Positions 40,263 through 49,319 of a stretch of DNA of 64,000 nucleotides are shown one piece after another; the stretch's first letter is position 1, and every line of letters begins with the position of its first letter. Below the pieces are notes generated by a model. That model had not been told where the DNA came from. It saw nothing but the letters and a program-made list of their open reading frames with translations, and made no database searches. The translations under genes were made by a program, and so were the position numbers. Source of the stretch: Acinetobacter defluvii (GTDB lineage Bacteria; Pseudomonadota; Gammaproteobacteria; Pseudomonadales; Moraxellaceae). The stretch is taken from NCBI RefSeq assembly GCF_001704615.3, contig NZ_CP029397.2:1302001-1366000 (forward strand), given 5' to 3'.

Positions 40263-40574
40263 TTAAGTTTTGTCACTTTGTTCATTTAAGATCGCATTCA
40301 ACTCTGCAAAAATATCATCTTCATCCAAAAGTGAAGCGTTATTTGGTTCAGATACAGGCAGTTGCTCTTGTTTGATTTTTTTTAATTTTAATAACTGTTC
40401 CATATTAATGTTTTGATTCTCAATCGCAAAAGGAATGGATTTGGTCAAAACCACTTGTTTAAAGAATAAACGGACTGCTTGGGCGGGTGTGATTCCCAAT
40501 TGCTTAAAGACAGCAAAAGCTTGTTTTTTTTCTTGTGAATCAAGGCGGACTTGATAAACTTCAGTTTTTCGCAT
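40263..40574 (-). CDS. RelB/DinJ-family antitoxin-like protein (no adjacent toxin)
   Basis: The 103-residue product begins with the ribbon-helix-helix signature of RelB/DinJ antitoxins: YQVRLDSQEKKQAFAVFKQLGITPAQAVRLFFKQVV, then IPFAI. A charged C-terminal tail follows, normally the toxin-binding part. No RelE/YafQ-like toxin lies on either side; the next gene is a GNAT protein. It could be an orphan regulator or act on a distant toxin. Confidence 0.82.
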   Translation of the reverse strand: MRKTEVYQVRLDSQEKKQAFAVFKQLGITPAQAVRLFFKQVVLTKSIPFAIENQNINMEQLLKLKKIKQEQLPVSEPNNASLLDEDDIFAELNAILNEQSDKT

Positions 40575-40675
40575 GAATGAGCCAAATCATAGAGTCGTTT
40601 AAGGTTTTTATTTTAATCAAACTAAATGTAATTTCAATGATTAGACAGGAAAAAACAAAAAATGTCATTACAATG

Positions 40676-41584
40676 TCACTCTATTGTCAGTTCTTTTAGG
40701 GAGGTGAAGTGCATTTCTTTTTGACTGACTGGATCTTTAAAGCTAATTTCTTTGGCAAGCAGTTGCAAAGGGTTTGAAAAGTCACTCGCACTTTTATGAA
40801 GGACAGTGGGGTAAAAAGGATCATTTTTTATCGGAATATTTAAATGATTTAAATGAACACGTAGTTGATGTTGTTTGCCTGTTCTTGGTTGAAGTTGATA
40901 TTTTGCCCACATGTGATTATGAGCCACGCATTGAATTTGTGTACATGAATTGGTTTCACCTTGAGTAACACGCATGGTATAAAAAGGCTGCCCTTTTTCC
41001 ATTCTAAGATTCACTTCTTGGGGAAAGCTTAATTCGGGGCGATAAGCTGCAATCGCATGATAGATTTTGTGTACTTGCTGTTCTGCAAATAATTGCTGAT
41101 AAATTCCCCGTGTTTCGAGACATTTAGAGATTAAAACAATCCCTGCCGTTTCACGATCTAAACGGTGAATTGGGGTTAAATCAGGGTTATTGGTGGCTTT
41201 TTTTAAACGAACTAATAATGTTTCTTGTAAATATTGCCCAGTTGGACTAATGGTTAAAAAATGTGGTTTATCAACTGCAATAAAATGCTCATTTTCAAAT
41301 AATATCTGTTCTTGAAATGGAACGTGAACCTCATGCTCTAAAAAACGATAATAAAAAATATGACTATTTTCTAAATACCTACTATCCACATTTAAGGTTT
41401 GCGCATTTTCATCAAAAATCAATTGATCTTGAAAACGCTGTTGCCACTGTTGGACTGAGATATGTGGAAATTTTTCAGCTAAGTAACTTAACAAAGTTTC
41501 AGGCTGAGTTTTAAGTTTTGGAAGGTAAACTTGGCTTGCACTCACACCATTGCGCATCGGTGGTTTAAATTTTGAAGTGGACAT
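40676..41584 (-). CDS. RluA-family pseudouridine synthase
   Basis: The 302-residue enzyme has the RluA catalytic motif IHRLDRETAGIVL with Asp143 and the RTGKQHQLRVHL block. The N-terminus is a degenerate S4-like region. The target RNA position is not predictable. ATG 41584 is preferred to a TTG two codons upstream. Confidence 0.86.
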   Translation of the reverse strand: MSTSKFKPPMRNGVSASQVYLPKLKTQPETLLSYLAEKFPHISVQQWQQRFQDQLIFDENAQTLNVDSRYLENSHIFYYRFLEHEVHVPFQEQILFENEHFIAVDKPHFLTISPTGQYLQETLLVRLKKATNNPDLTPIHRLDRETAGIVLISKCLETRGIYQQLFAEQQVHKIYHAIAAYRPELSFPQEVNLRMEKGQPFYTMRVTQGETNSCTQIQCVAHNHMWAKYQLQPRTGKQHQLRVHLNHLNIPIKNDPFYPTVLHKSASDFSNPLQLLAKEISFKDPVSQKEMHFTSLKELTIE

Positions 41585-41737
41585 ATGCAAGAAATACTAA
41601 ATATAAGATATACGGATATTTTAATTAAAAGTACCTGTTTATACATTGATTTGGCATAAATATTTCTAAAATTTAAAAATATTTAGTTACATTTACTGTT
41701 TGAGAGTCACTATTTTCAAATCACAATATAGATTATC

Positions 41738-41753
41738 TTTGACCTAGGTCAAA
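41738..41753. promoter_or_regulatory. Perfect 16-bp palindrome upstream of yggS
   Basis: TTTGACCTAGGTCAAA is a perfect dyad ending 11 bp before the yggS ATG. The core TTGAC-N4-GTCAA has the geometry of FNR/CRP-superfamily sites. Its position overlaps the place for a promoter -10 or ribosome site, so a bound protein would repress. No regulator can be named from sequence. Confidence 0.55.
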
Positions 41754-41764
41754 ATGGGTGAATA

Positions 41765-42499
41765 ATGATGAATAGCCAAGATATCAATGAAAATTTACAA
41801 CAATTACAGCAGCGTATTGCTAATGCTTGTTTAAAAGTAAATCGAGAAGTGAAAGAAATTCGCTTAATTCCTGTGACTAAGACTAAATCTGTTGAGATGA
41901 TCCAAATGGCTATAGCATTAGGCGTGAGTCATGTAGGAGAAAATAAAGTTCAAGAGCTTATTGGTAAGGCAGAACAGCTTCAGGACGAAAAACTTGAATG
42001 GATTCTTATTGGGCACTTACAAAGTAATAAAGTGAAAAAAATAATTCAATATATACAAGAGTTTCATGCATTAGACAGTATTAAGTTAGCAGAAAAGTTA
42101 AATAAAGAGTTGCAATATATTGATAAAAAATTAGATGTTTTTATACAAGTCAATACCTCCAATGAAAGCAGTAAATATGGTATTCAACCCGAACGACTGG
42201 CAGGTTTTTTAAATGAAATGCAGCAATTTGAGCAACTGAATGTTGTGGGCTTAATGACTTTGGCATTACATACTGAGGATGAACTACAGATCAGACAATG
42301 CTTTCGATTATTAAAAAAACTATTGGATAAATCACGTATTGATTATCCAAAGATTTCACGTTTGTCGATGGGAATGTCAGGTGATTTTGAGATTGCGATT
42401 GAAGAAGGTGCGACTGATATTCGGGTGGGACAGGCGATTTTTGGTCAACGCAATCTACCAGATGCCTATTATTGGCCAGAACAAGGAGCAAAATCATGA
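41765..42499 (+). CDS. yggS: PLP homeostasis protein YggS/PROSC family
   Basis: The 244-residue TIM-barrel protein binds pyridoxal phosphate and keeps its free pool balanced; it has no known enzymatic turnover. The PLP lysine is Lys39 in LIPVTKTKS. VGENKVQEL, WILIGHLQSNK and SMGMSGDFEIAIEEGATDIRVG are family blocks. The stop overlaps the next start (ATGA). In many bacteria yggS sits near proC/yggT; here it heads a PLP-related cluster. Confidence 0.93.
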   Translation: MMNSQDINENLQQLQQRIANACLKVNREVKEIRLIPVTKTKSVEMIQMAIALGVSHVGENKVQELIGKAEQLQDEKLEWILIGHLQSNKVKKIIQYIQEFHALDSIKLAEKLNKELQYIDKKLDVFIQVNTSNESSKYGIQPERLAGFLNEMQQFEQLNVVGLMTLALHTEDELQIRQCFRLLKKLLDKSRIDYPKISRLSMGMSGDFEIAIEEGATDIRVGQAIFGQRNLPDAYYWPEQGAKS

Positions 42500-42744
42500 A
42501 TGTGATTTATCAAGTAGAACTTTTTCATCAGCAACGTTTGATTGGAAAATTTGTTACAGGGAATAACTTTCCCAAACAAGACTTATCTGTCTTTCTACAA
42601 AACATGCCTCAACAAGATTTAGAGATTCAGGTTTATAAAGGATTGAATGAAAAAAGAATATTAACTGTAGAAAATGGCGTTACCAAAGTGATTGCTACCC
42701 ATTTTGATTTTCAAAAATGTGATGACTGGGAGAGTGAAGAGTGA
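42496..42744 (+). CDS. Hypothetical protein, 82 aa, between yggS and aminotransferase
   Basis: No family is recognised. The product (MNVIYQVELFHQQRLIGKFVTG...) looks like a small beta-rich cytoplasmic protein. It overlaps yggS by 4 bp at the start and the aminotransferase by 4 bp at the end, so all three are translated as a coupled unit, which suggests a shared role. Confidence 0.7.
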   Translation: MNVIYQVELFHQQRLIGKFVTGNNFPKQDLSVFLQNMPQQDLEIQVYKGLNEKRILTVENGVTKVIATHFDFQKCDDWESEE

Positions 42745-43931
42745 GTAGTTTGATTCATTTTTATCAAAAACTAGATGCGGACTTCATTCGTGGAGAAGGA
42801 TGCTATCTGTGGGATAAGACAGAAAATCGTTATTTGGATATGACTTCTGGTATTGGTGTAAATAATTTAGGATTTTCACATGCCGAATTAAATATTGAGA
42901 TTCAGGCACAAATACAAAACTATATTCATCTTTCAAATTTATTTAAAAATACTTGGTCAGAAAAGTTGAGTGATCAACTGGTGAAAATTACACAACTCAA
43001 TGCTAGTTTCTTCTGCAACTCTGGGACAGAAGCCAATGAAACTGCGATTAAAATAGCAAAGTTATATGCCTTTGAGAAAAATATTGAAAATGCAAAAATT
43101 ATTGTGATGAATCAAGGATTTCATGGTCGAACTTTAGGTGCCTTATCCGCAACTTCAAATCAAAAATATAAAGAAAAGTTTGGTGCGTTACTGGATGATT
43201 TTATTTTTGTCGATTTTAATTGTATTGAATCCATACTTGATGCAATTCAACAACATCATGTTTGCGCTATTATGTTAGAGCCAATTCAAGGTGAAGGCGG
43301 TATTCATATTGCTTCGACTTTATATCTTAAACAACTGAGAAAAATATGTGACCAGTATAAAATCTTATTGATTTTAGATGAGATTCAATGTGGTTTAGGG
43401 CGAACAGGCTATTGGTTTTACCATCAAAAAGCGGAGATAGTTCCTGATATTTTAACGATTGCAAAAGGTTTGGCGAATGGCTTACCCATTGGTGCATGCT
43501 TAGTCAATAAAAGATTAAATGATCTATTAACACCAGGGTTGCATGGCTCAACTTTTGGTGGAAATCCATTGGCTTGTCGTGTGGCTTTAAAAGTTTTAGA
43601 GATTATAGAAAGAGATGAGCTTATTTTAAATAATAAACAAAAAGGAGAATATTTAATCAATCAATTACAGTCAAAATTTACCAGTGTACACGGTATAAAA
43701 TCGATAAGAGGTGTCGGTTTAATGATTGCAATTGAACTGAATGAAACGATAGATGATATTTCGCAGCAGCTGTTTTTACAGCATAAAATACTCATTAATA
43801 TAACGCAAAATAAAATCATCAGATTATTGCCATCTTTCCTGATTACAGAAGATGACATTCAATATTTTTGCCAAAGTTTATATGACTTTATAAAGACTCA
43901 AAATATCAATAATAAAGTATATTTGGAATAA
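42741..43931 (+). CDS. Class-III PLP aminotransferase (acetylornithine/succinylornithine type)
   Basis: The 396-residue protein has the ArgD-like layout: NSGTEANE (93-100), FHGRTLG, LEPIQGEGG, Asp213 in LDEIQCGLGRTG and the PLP lysine Lys242 in TIAKGLANGLP. It could be a second acetylornithine aminotransferase or act on another omega-amino substrate. It starts at GTG overlapping the upstream gene. No other arginine gene is nearby, so the ArgD role is uncertain. Confidence 0.85.
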   Translation: MSSLIHFYQKLDADFIRGEGCYLWDKTENRYLDMTSGIGVNNLGFSHAELNIEIQAQIQNYIHLSNLFKNTWSEKLSDQLVKITQLNASFFCNSGTEANETAIKIAKLYAFEKNIENAKIIVMNQGFHGRTLGALSATSNQKYKEKFGALLDDFIFVDFNCIESILDAIQQHHVCAIMLEPIQGEGGIHIASTLYLKQLRKICDQYKILLILDEIQCGLGRTGYWFYHQKAEIVPDILTIAKGLANGLPIGACLVNKRLNDLLTPGLHGSTFGGNPLACRVALKVLEIIERDELILNNKQKGEYLINQLQSKFTSVHGIKSIRGVGLMIAIELNETIDDISQQLFLQHKILINITQNKIIRLLPSFLITEDDIQYFCQSLYDFIKTQNINNKVYLE

Positions 43932-44027
43932 AAAATTAAGCTTATACAGCATTTAAGTATTACACTTGAATGCTCTTGAGTTTACATTACGATTGCTTTT
44001 TTAGGATATTCAACATGTTCTAGGTTG

Positions 44028-44155
44028 GTATGGTAGATACTTTGGATTGACTTAGTCAATATGCTCATTTAGCGAGTTCTGATTATTTTAAAAGTCAAGC
44101 ACGGATGGATCTGCAAAAGTTAAGGGCAGATAGTCTGGTATTTGGGCTGCATTAA
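44028..44155 (+). pseudogene. Short coding remnant of unknown origin
   Basis: The region 43932-44240 has no intact gene. From 44031 the plus strand reads VDTLD, a TGA, then LSQYAHLASSDYFKSQARMD and LQKLRADSLVFGLH before TAA. The codon pattern is protein-like but there is no start. It may be the tail of a lost gene between the aminotransferase and the MocR gene. Confidence 0.35.
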
Positions 44156-44240
44156 ACAGGCAGGTCCACGGATGTTAAAAGATTGGTTAAATAATTTAAC
44201 TTCCTTATAATATTCTCAGATTGGTTTTGAATGAAATTAT

Positions 44241-45542
44241 ATGAAAATTCAAGGAAAGAATGGTAAAGAAATACAAGACAGTATTCGACTTTTAATTGCA
44301 CAAGGTGTTTATCAGGAAGGTGATACTTTGCCGAATATTCGTGATCTAGCCCAACAGTTGAATGTAAATCGGAATACCGTTTCAACGGCTTATGCTGCTT
44401 TGGCAAAGTTAGGGGTGATTCAAACCAATAAGCGTTTAGGTACGCAAGTCAGTCCTATAAAATCACGGGGTGGCGAAGGCGTACAATCAGATTTACAAGC
44501 AAAAATTTGTGATTTAACCCATGGTAATCCAAGTCGAGAATTATTGCCTAAACTAAAGCATATCCATTTTAAAGATTTATCCGCCGGATTATATGGTGAA
44601 AATATTTATCATGAAGCATTAAAGCAATATGCAATTCGTCATTTATTTGCAGATATTTTAACTTATCATCCCGATGCTTGTTATACATTATCCAATGGAG
44701 CAACGGACGGTATAGAAAAAATTCTTTCTGCATATTTATTAGCACAAGATCCTGTTGCGATTGAAAGTCCTGGTTATATTAATAGTATCAAAATTTTAGA
44801 AAATCAGAACTTTCATATTTATTCGATTCAAGTAAATCATCAGGGTTATCATTTAGCAGATATTCAACAAGCATTAAAAAATAATATTAAAGCGCTGATT
44901 ATTACGCCACGTGCACATAATCCAACGGGCTATAGTTTAACAGCGGAGGAAGCGTTAAATATAAAAAATATGCTCAGTGATTATCCTAATACTTTAATTT
45001 TAGTAGATGATCATTTTTCCTTAATTTCAAATGAAGATTATCAGCATATTATTCCCGATAATGCTGAACATTGGGCGGTATTACGCTCTGTATCTAAATT
45101 TTTAGGACCTGATTTGCGCTTTTGTTTTATTTGTTGTGACCAACATACTGCAAATTTATTATCTCGAAAAATGAATGCGGGGACGACTTGGGTCAGTCAT
45201 TTACAGCAAGATATTGTTTATCAATTACTCACTCATCCTAAGTTTGAGCAACAAGTCGCAAAAGCACGACAGCATTATGCAACGAATAATCAATATTTTG
45301 TAGAATTAATGCAACAAAAAAAAATATCCTGTGCTGCAAAATATGATGGGTTAAATGTGTGGTTAGAAGAAGATCGCCCACAAGAGTATGTCAAAAAATT
45401 ATTAGAAAAAGGATGGTCTGTACGTACAGGCAAGGATTTTTTTGTGGAAAATATCCAGTTGGGTATCCGCATGACTTTATCAAACTTAAATGACTCTCAA
45501 ATTAAAGCTTTAGTTGATGATTTAGCAAAGATAATGGCTTAA
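44241..45542 (+). CDS. MocR-type GntR/aminotransferase fusion regulator
   Basis: The 433-residue protein joins a GntR winged helix-turn-helix (about 1-70, LPNIRDLAQQLNVNRNTVSTAYAAL) to a fold-type I aminotransferase domain (about 90-430). HNPTG is at 226-230 and the PLP lysine is Lys286 in RSVSKFLG. MocR proteins sense PLP or amino compounds and often control neighbouring PLP or amino-acid genes. The yggS-aminotransferase operon upstream is a plausible target. Confidence 0.87.
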   Translation: MKIQGKNGKEIQDSIRLLIAQGVYQEGDTLPNIRDLAQQLNVNRNTVSTAYAALAKLGVIQTNKRLGTQVSPIKSRGGEGVQSDLQAKICDLTHGNPSRELLPKLKHIHFKDLSAGLYGENIYHEALKQYAIRHLFADILTYHPDACYTLSNGATDGIEKILSAYLLAQDPVAIESPGYINSIKILENQNFHIYSIQVNHQGYHLADIQQALKNNIKALIITPRAHNPTGYSLTAEEALNIKNMLSDYPNTLILVDDHFSLISNEDYQHIIPDNAEHWAVLRSVSKFLGPDLRFCFICCDQHTANLLSRKMNAGTTWVSHLQQDIVYQLLTHPKFEQQVAKARQHYATNNQYFVELMQQKKISCAAKYDGLNVWLEEDRPQEYVKKLLEKGWSVRTGKDFFVENIQLGIRMTLSNLNDSQIKALVDDLAKIMA

Positions 45543-45829
45543 ATTAAAATATGGAGCATGGTAAGTGGTCTACATTACTAAACTTGTCATAGATTTTGTA
45601 TAAGTTTAAACACAAGAGGCAGTGTGAGGTTTTTATTGTATGTTTACTTCAAGTACAGCATTTATATTCAAATAAAACTTAAATATTTGCAGTTGCTTCG
45701 ATTACTCTGAATAAATTGTTATATCAGTAAAATAACAAAACTTAAATAAATTGTAGGAATTTTAGGCGCATACTAGTGTCTGTAATAAAAAGTCACATAA
45801 CAAAAAATTTTCATGTGAGGAGCGTTAGA
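45543..45829. other. Upstream region of the OmpA-family gene
   Basis: These 287 bp are non-coding. A loosely repeated AAAACTTAAATA occurs near 45676 and 45736. It presumably contains the promoter. No stable structure is seen. Confidence 0.4.
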
Positions 45830-47305
45830 ATGGATCTAATTTCACTGTTAAAAGAAAAAGTCATTCCAGTAGTTTTAAAAGGTGAAACTACATATTTAAC
45901 AGAAAAAAGCACAGCCTTAGCTGAGTTTTTTCCATTTTTATTGGCGATTTTAAAAGCTAAACCGAGCTTAATTTCATTATTTCAAAACAATTTAAATCCT
46001 CGATTAAGTGATGTTTTTAATACTCAATCTGAGTTGAAAGAACAATATTTGGATAGTGTTAGTCAACATGTTCCGCGAGGTGAAATTGAAAATGTACTCA
46101 ATCGCTCGATTCCTGCAACTTTAAATGTGCTTGAAGATGAAGCAGGCTCAAGTGATCCGACCGTCATCCAGCATTTTTTAGAGCAACATCATCACGATAT
46201 TGGAACAGGTTTAGCGCCTTGGGCAAGAGGTATTTTGGCTGCGTTAGGTTTTGGTACATTAGCCACAACTGCAAATGCAACCTCTCAACCTGTAACCCCA
46301 ACACCTCAACCCATTGTTGAAGAAAAAAAGAAATCTAACCCTTGGATTCCGTTAATTGCTTTATTAATTTTATTATTATTGGCATTTTGGTTGTTACGCA
46401 GTTGTAAAACTGAAGAAACTGCGCCAGTGAGCAGTAGTACAGTAGCTAATACAAATCAGCAGCCTGCTTATTTTCAAATTTCAACGGATACCACGGGTGG
46501 TTTGGTAACCTGTCAGGCGAAGATAGGTGATCCAAATTATATTGATATTTTACAAAAAGAAGTGAAGCAAATTTTCACACATGTAAATGGCTGTGGTGCA
46601 GATTCAAGCAACAACTTTAATGCTGCATTGGTAGATCAAAATGCGCTCGTGAGTGTTTTAAAACTGTTAAAAGGCGTGCCGAATGTATCGATGATATGGA
46701 CAGGCAATCAAATTACTTTACAAGGTGCAGATACAGCTACTTTGCAAAGCTTAGCGGATAAAATCAAACCATTGCTAAAAGATGTACAAGTTGTAGTAGA
46801 GCAACCTGCTGTTTTGGATGAAAATGCAGCGGTGAATACTAGTATTGATAAAGCCAAACAAGCTTTAAGTCAAATTGATCCAAATCAAGTGCGTCCACTT
46901 GATATTGCTACGGCATTAAACTTACAAATTATTAACTTTGCTTCTGCATCAGCAGAAATTCCAGAGGTGAATAAATCTGTATTAGATCAAGCTGCTGCTT
47001 TAATTAACAAAGTACCCAATGTTGAGTTGATTGTGAAAGGTTATACCGATGCAACGGGGAATGCTGATGCCAATAAAACACTTTCTCAAAAACGTGCAAA
47101 ATCTGTAGTGGATTATTTAGTCAGTAAAGGGGTAGACCCAAGTAAATTACAAGCACAGGGTTTCGGTCAGGCTGATCCTGTAGCGGACAATGCGACTAAA
47201 GAAGGTCAGTTTAAAAATCGTCGTATCGAGTTTGAAGTGATTAATACTGAAACTGGAACTGTGCGAAAAGTTGATGAGCAAGGTGTAGAAGAAGAGAAAA
47301 ATTAA
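45830..47305 (+). CDS. OmpA-family protein with N-terminal cytoplasmic domain and one membrane anchor
   Basis: The 491-residue product begins with a helical domain of about 140 residues resembling DUF937 (YidB-type). A Pro/Thr linker and one membrane segment (NPWIPLIALLILLLLAFWLL, 171-190) follow. The periplasmic part has a BON-like region (about 210-330) and a C-terminal OmpA peptidoglycan-binding domain (about 370-480; GYTDATGNADANKTLSQKRA). The topology suggests an inner-membrane protein gripping peptidoglycan. ATG 45830 follows GAGGAG; a start 18 codons upstream is less likely. Confidence 0.85.
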   Translation: MDLISLLKEKVIPVVLKGETTYLTEKSTALAEFFPFLLAILKAKPSLISLFQNNLNPRLSDVFNTQSELKEQYLDSVSQHVPRGEIENVLNRSIPATLNVLEDEAGSSDPTVIQHFLEQHHHDIGTGLAPWARGILAALGFGTLATTANATSQPVTPTPQPIVEEKKKSNPWIPLIALLILLLLAFWLLRSCKTEETAPVSSSTVANTNQQPAYFQISTDTTGGLVTCQAKIGDPNYIDILQKEVKQIFTHVNGCGADSSNNFNAALVDQNALVSVLKLLKGVPNVSMIWTGNQITLQGADTATLQSLADKIKPLLKDVQVVVEQPAVLDENAAVNTSIDKAKQALSQIDPNQVRPLDIATALNLQIINFASASAEIPEVNKSVLDQAAALINKVPNVELIVKGYTDATGNADANKTLSQKRAKSVVDYLVSKGVDPSKLQAQGFGQADPVADNATKEGQFKNRRIEFEVINTETGTVRKVDEQGVEEEKN

Positions 47306-47333
47306 TTTTTTCCTAATATATATTTCTCATAGT

Positions 47334-47363
47334 AAAAACGAGTGACAATGATCACTCGTTTTT
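47334..47363 (+). terminator. Terminator after the OmpA-family gene
   Basis: AAAAACGAGTGA pairs with TCACTCGTTTTTT across a CAATGA-type loop and ends in a T-run. Confidence 0.85.
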
Positions 47364-47443
47364 TATTTGCATTCAGTAGGGATTCATTGAAAAATACATA
47401 GGGTTTTATTGTTTTGTTTAATCATAAAAAGTGAAATATTATC

Positions 47444-48220
47444 ATGCGGATAAGTTTTATTGGTTCAGGTCGAGTTGCGACACATTTAGCACAGATTTTT
47501 GCGAAACAACATCAGATTGTGCAAATTATGAGTCCGACTTTAGCACATGCACAAAAACTCGCAGATTTAGTGGATGCACAAGCCATAGATGTTTTTGAAG
47601 CCATTGAGCCAAGCATAGACATGTGCGTGATCGCAGTGAGTGACCAGATGATTTCACAAACCATTCAAAAGTTATCACATTATTTCCAACAAACTTTGAT
47701 TGTGCATACTTCAGGAAGTACGCATTTAAATGTATTAAAACAGCACTATGATAATGTTGGGGTTTTCTATCCATTACAAACCTTCAGTTTTGAAAGTAAA
47801 ATTGATTGGAAAAATACCCCTTTATTGATTGAAGCAGCCTTAGATAACCAACAAACACCCTTACTTAATCTGGCAAATAGCCTAAGTGATCGTGTTTATT
47901 TATATTCCTCAGAACAACGCTTAAGTTTGCATTTAGCGGCTGTTTTTGCATGTAATTTCAGTAATTATTGTTATGACATGGCAAAACAAATTGTTGATCA
48001 GCATCAAGTAGATTTTAATTTGCTTTATCCGTTGATTTTGGAAACCGCCAATAAAGCCACCCACAATGCCCCTAAAATTGTCCAAACAGGACCAGCGATG
48101 CGTGGTGATCAAAATATTTTAACGATGCATCAAAATTTACTCGCATCTGCACAACGTGAAGATTTAGCACAGGTCTATCAACTACTCAGTGAGCAAATTA
48201 TGCAAAGAAAAAATCATTAA
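47444..48220 (+). CDS. Rossmann-fold DUF2520 oxidoreductase-like protein
   Basis: The 258-residue protein starts with an NADP-binding loop (ISFIGSGRVATHLA) and ends with the DUF2520 helical domain (LSLHLAAVFACNFSNY, TGPAMRGD). The family resembles ketopantoate/6-phosphogluconate-type reductases; the substrate is unknown. Single gene. Confidence 0.85.
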   Translation: MRISFIGSGRVATHLAQIFAKQHQIVQIMSPTLAHAQKLADLVDAQAIDVFEAIEPSIDMCVIAVSDQMISQTIQKLSHYFQQTLIVHTSGSTHLNVLKQHYDNVGVFYPLQTFSFESKIDWKNTPLLIEAALDNQQTPLLNLANSLSDRVYLYSSEQRLSLHLAAVFACNFSNYCYDMAKQIVDQHQVDFNLLYPLILETANKATHNAPKIVQTGPAMRGDQNILTMHQNLLASAQREDLAQVYQLLSEQIMQRKNH

Positions 48221-48309
48221 ATTATTATAAATATCGTACTTTTACTTGATTTTATGGAATGTTCATCTTATCTTCAAAGCAAGATGATCAATAATAAATC
48301 TGCAATAAA

Positions 48310-49098
48310 ATGAACTCACACACGCACTTATTAGAAAAAGTTCAATGGCGAGATCTTGTTTCTTTACGTCAAAAAGATGTTGTTTTTGAATTAATGATCT
48401 CGCTGCCTTGGTTGATTTTATCATTCATCCTGGCGTATTTCGCTTGGTATCCAATCGCATTATTTTGTTCATTTATGTTCTTTTTAACAGGTTTGCGACA
48501 AGTTCATAATGCTTTCCATTTTGCTTTGGGAGTCACTCGACAACAGACTCATTGGTCGATGTTAATCCTCAGTATTTTGATGTTGGGTTCAATGCATGCT
48601 GTGCAGATAAATCATTTACGACATCATCAATACTGTATGCAAGAACAAGATGTTGAAGCAAAAAGTGCACGTATGAAATGGTGGCAAGCGCTTTTATTTG
48701 GTCCAATTTTTCCCTTTATGTTGCATAAAAAAGCCTTTGAGGTTGGAACAGCAACACAGAAAAAATGGATGAGGGCTGAGATTTTAGCGAATTTAGTGGT
48801 ATTGGTTTTGGTATTTTTTGTTTTAGATGTGACATTTTTAAAATATCATGTGATTGCGATGCTGATTGGGCAATGCATGACAGCATTTTTCGCTGTATGG
48901 ACTGTGCATCATGATACAGAAGATCATATTTATATGGCTCGTACTGTTCGCAATGAGTTCAAGCGAGTCATCACCTATAATATGTTTTATCATGTTGAGC
49001 ATCATTTATTTCCTGCTGTACCCACTCGAAATTTACATATTTTAGCGAAACGCTTAGATGCTTATGATCCAAATGTCGAAATTCGAGAAGTATTCTAA
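48310..49098 (+). CDS. Fatty acid desaturase family protein
   Basis: The 262-residue integral-membrane protein has the di-iron histidine boxes: HNAFH (near 72), HLRHHQY (near 104), HHDTEDH (near 199) and HVEHHLFPAVP (near 229). Hydrophobic segments flank them. It introduces a double bond or hydroxyl into a lipid chain; position is not readable. Single gene. Confidence 0.85.
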   Translation: MNSHTHLLEKVQWRDLVSLRQKDVVFELMISLPWLILSFILAYFAWYPIALFCSFMFFLTGLRQVHNAFHFALGVTRQQTHWSMLILSILMLGSMHAVQINHLRHHQYCMQEQDVEAKSARMKWWQALLFGPIFPFMLHKKAFEVGTATQKKWMRAEILANLVVLVLVFFVLDVTFLKYHVIAMLIGQCMTAFFAVWTVHHDTEDHIYMARTVRNEFKRVITYNMFYHVEHHLFPAVPTRNLHILAKRLDAYDPNVEIREVF

Positions 49099-49319
49099 TT
49101 ATCACAATGATAATCCTCCTTTTTGATAAATTGTAAACTTATCAAAGTCTTGTTGTGGTGGTGATATTTTAGCTGTTAAATGAACTTTGCTAAGCGAGCG
49201 CTTATGCGGTCGCAGTTGATAAAAACTACCAAAAAAATGCAAAACTGTCTGACAAGGAAATTGACAAGCAATGACCATTTTGACAGATTTACAAAGATTA
49301 TATTTTTGTGATTTTGATT

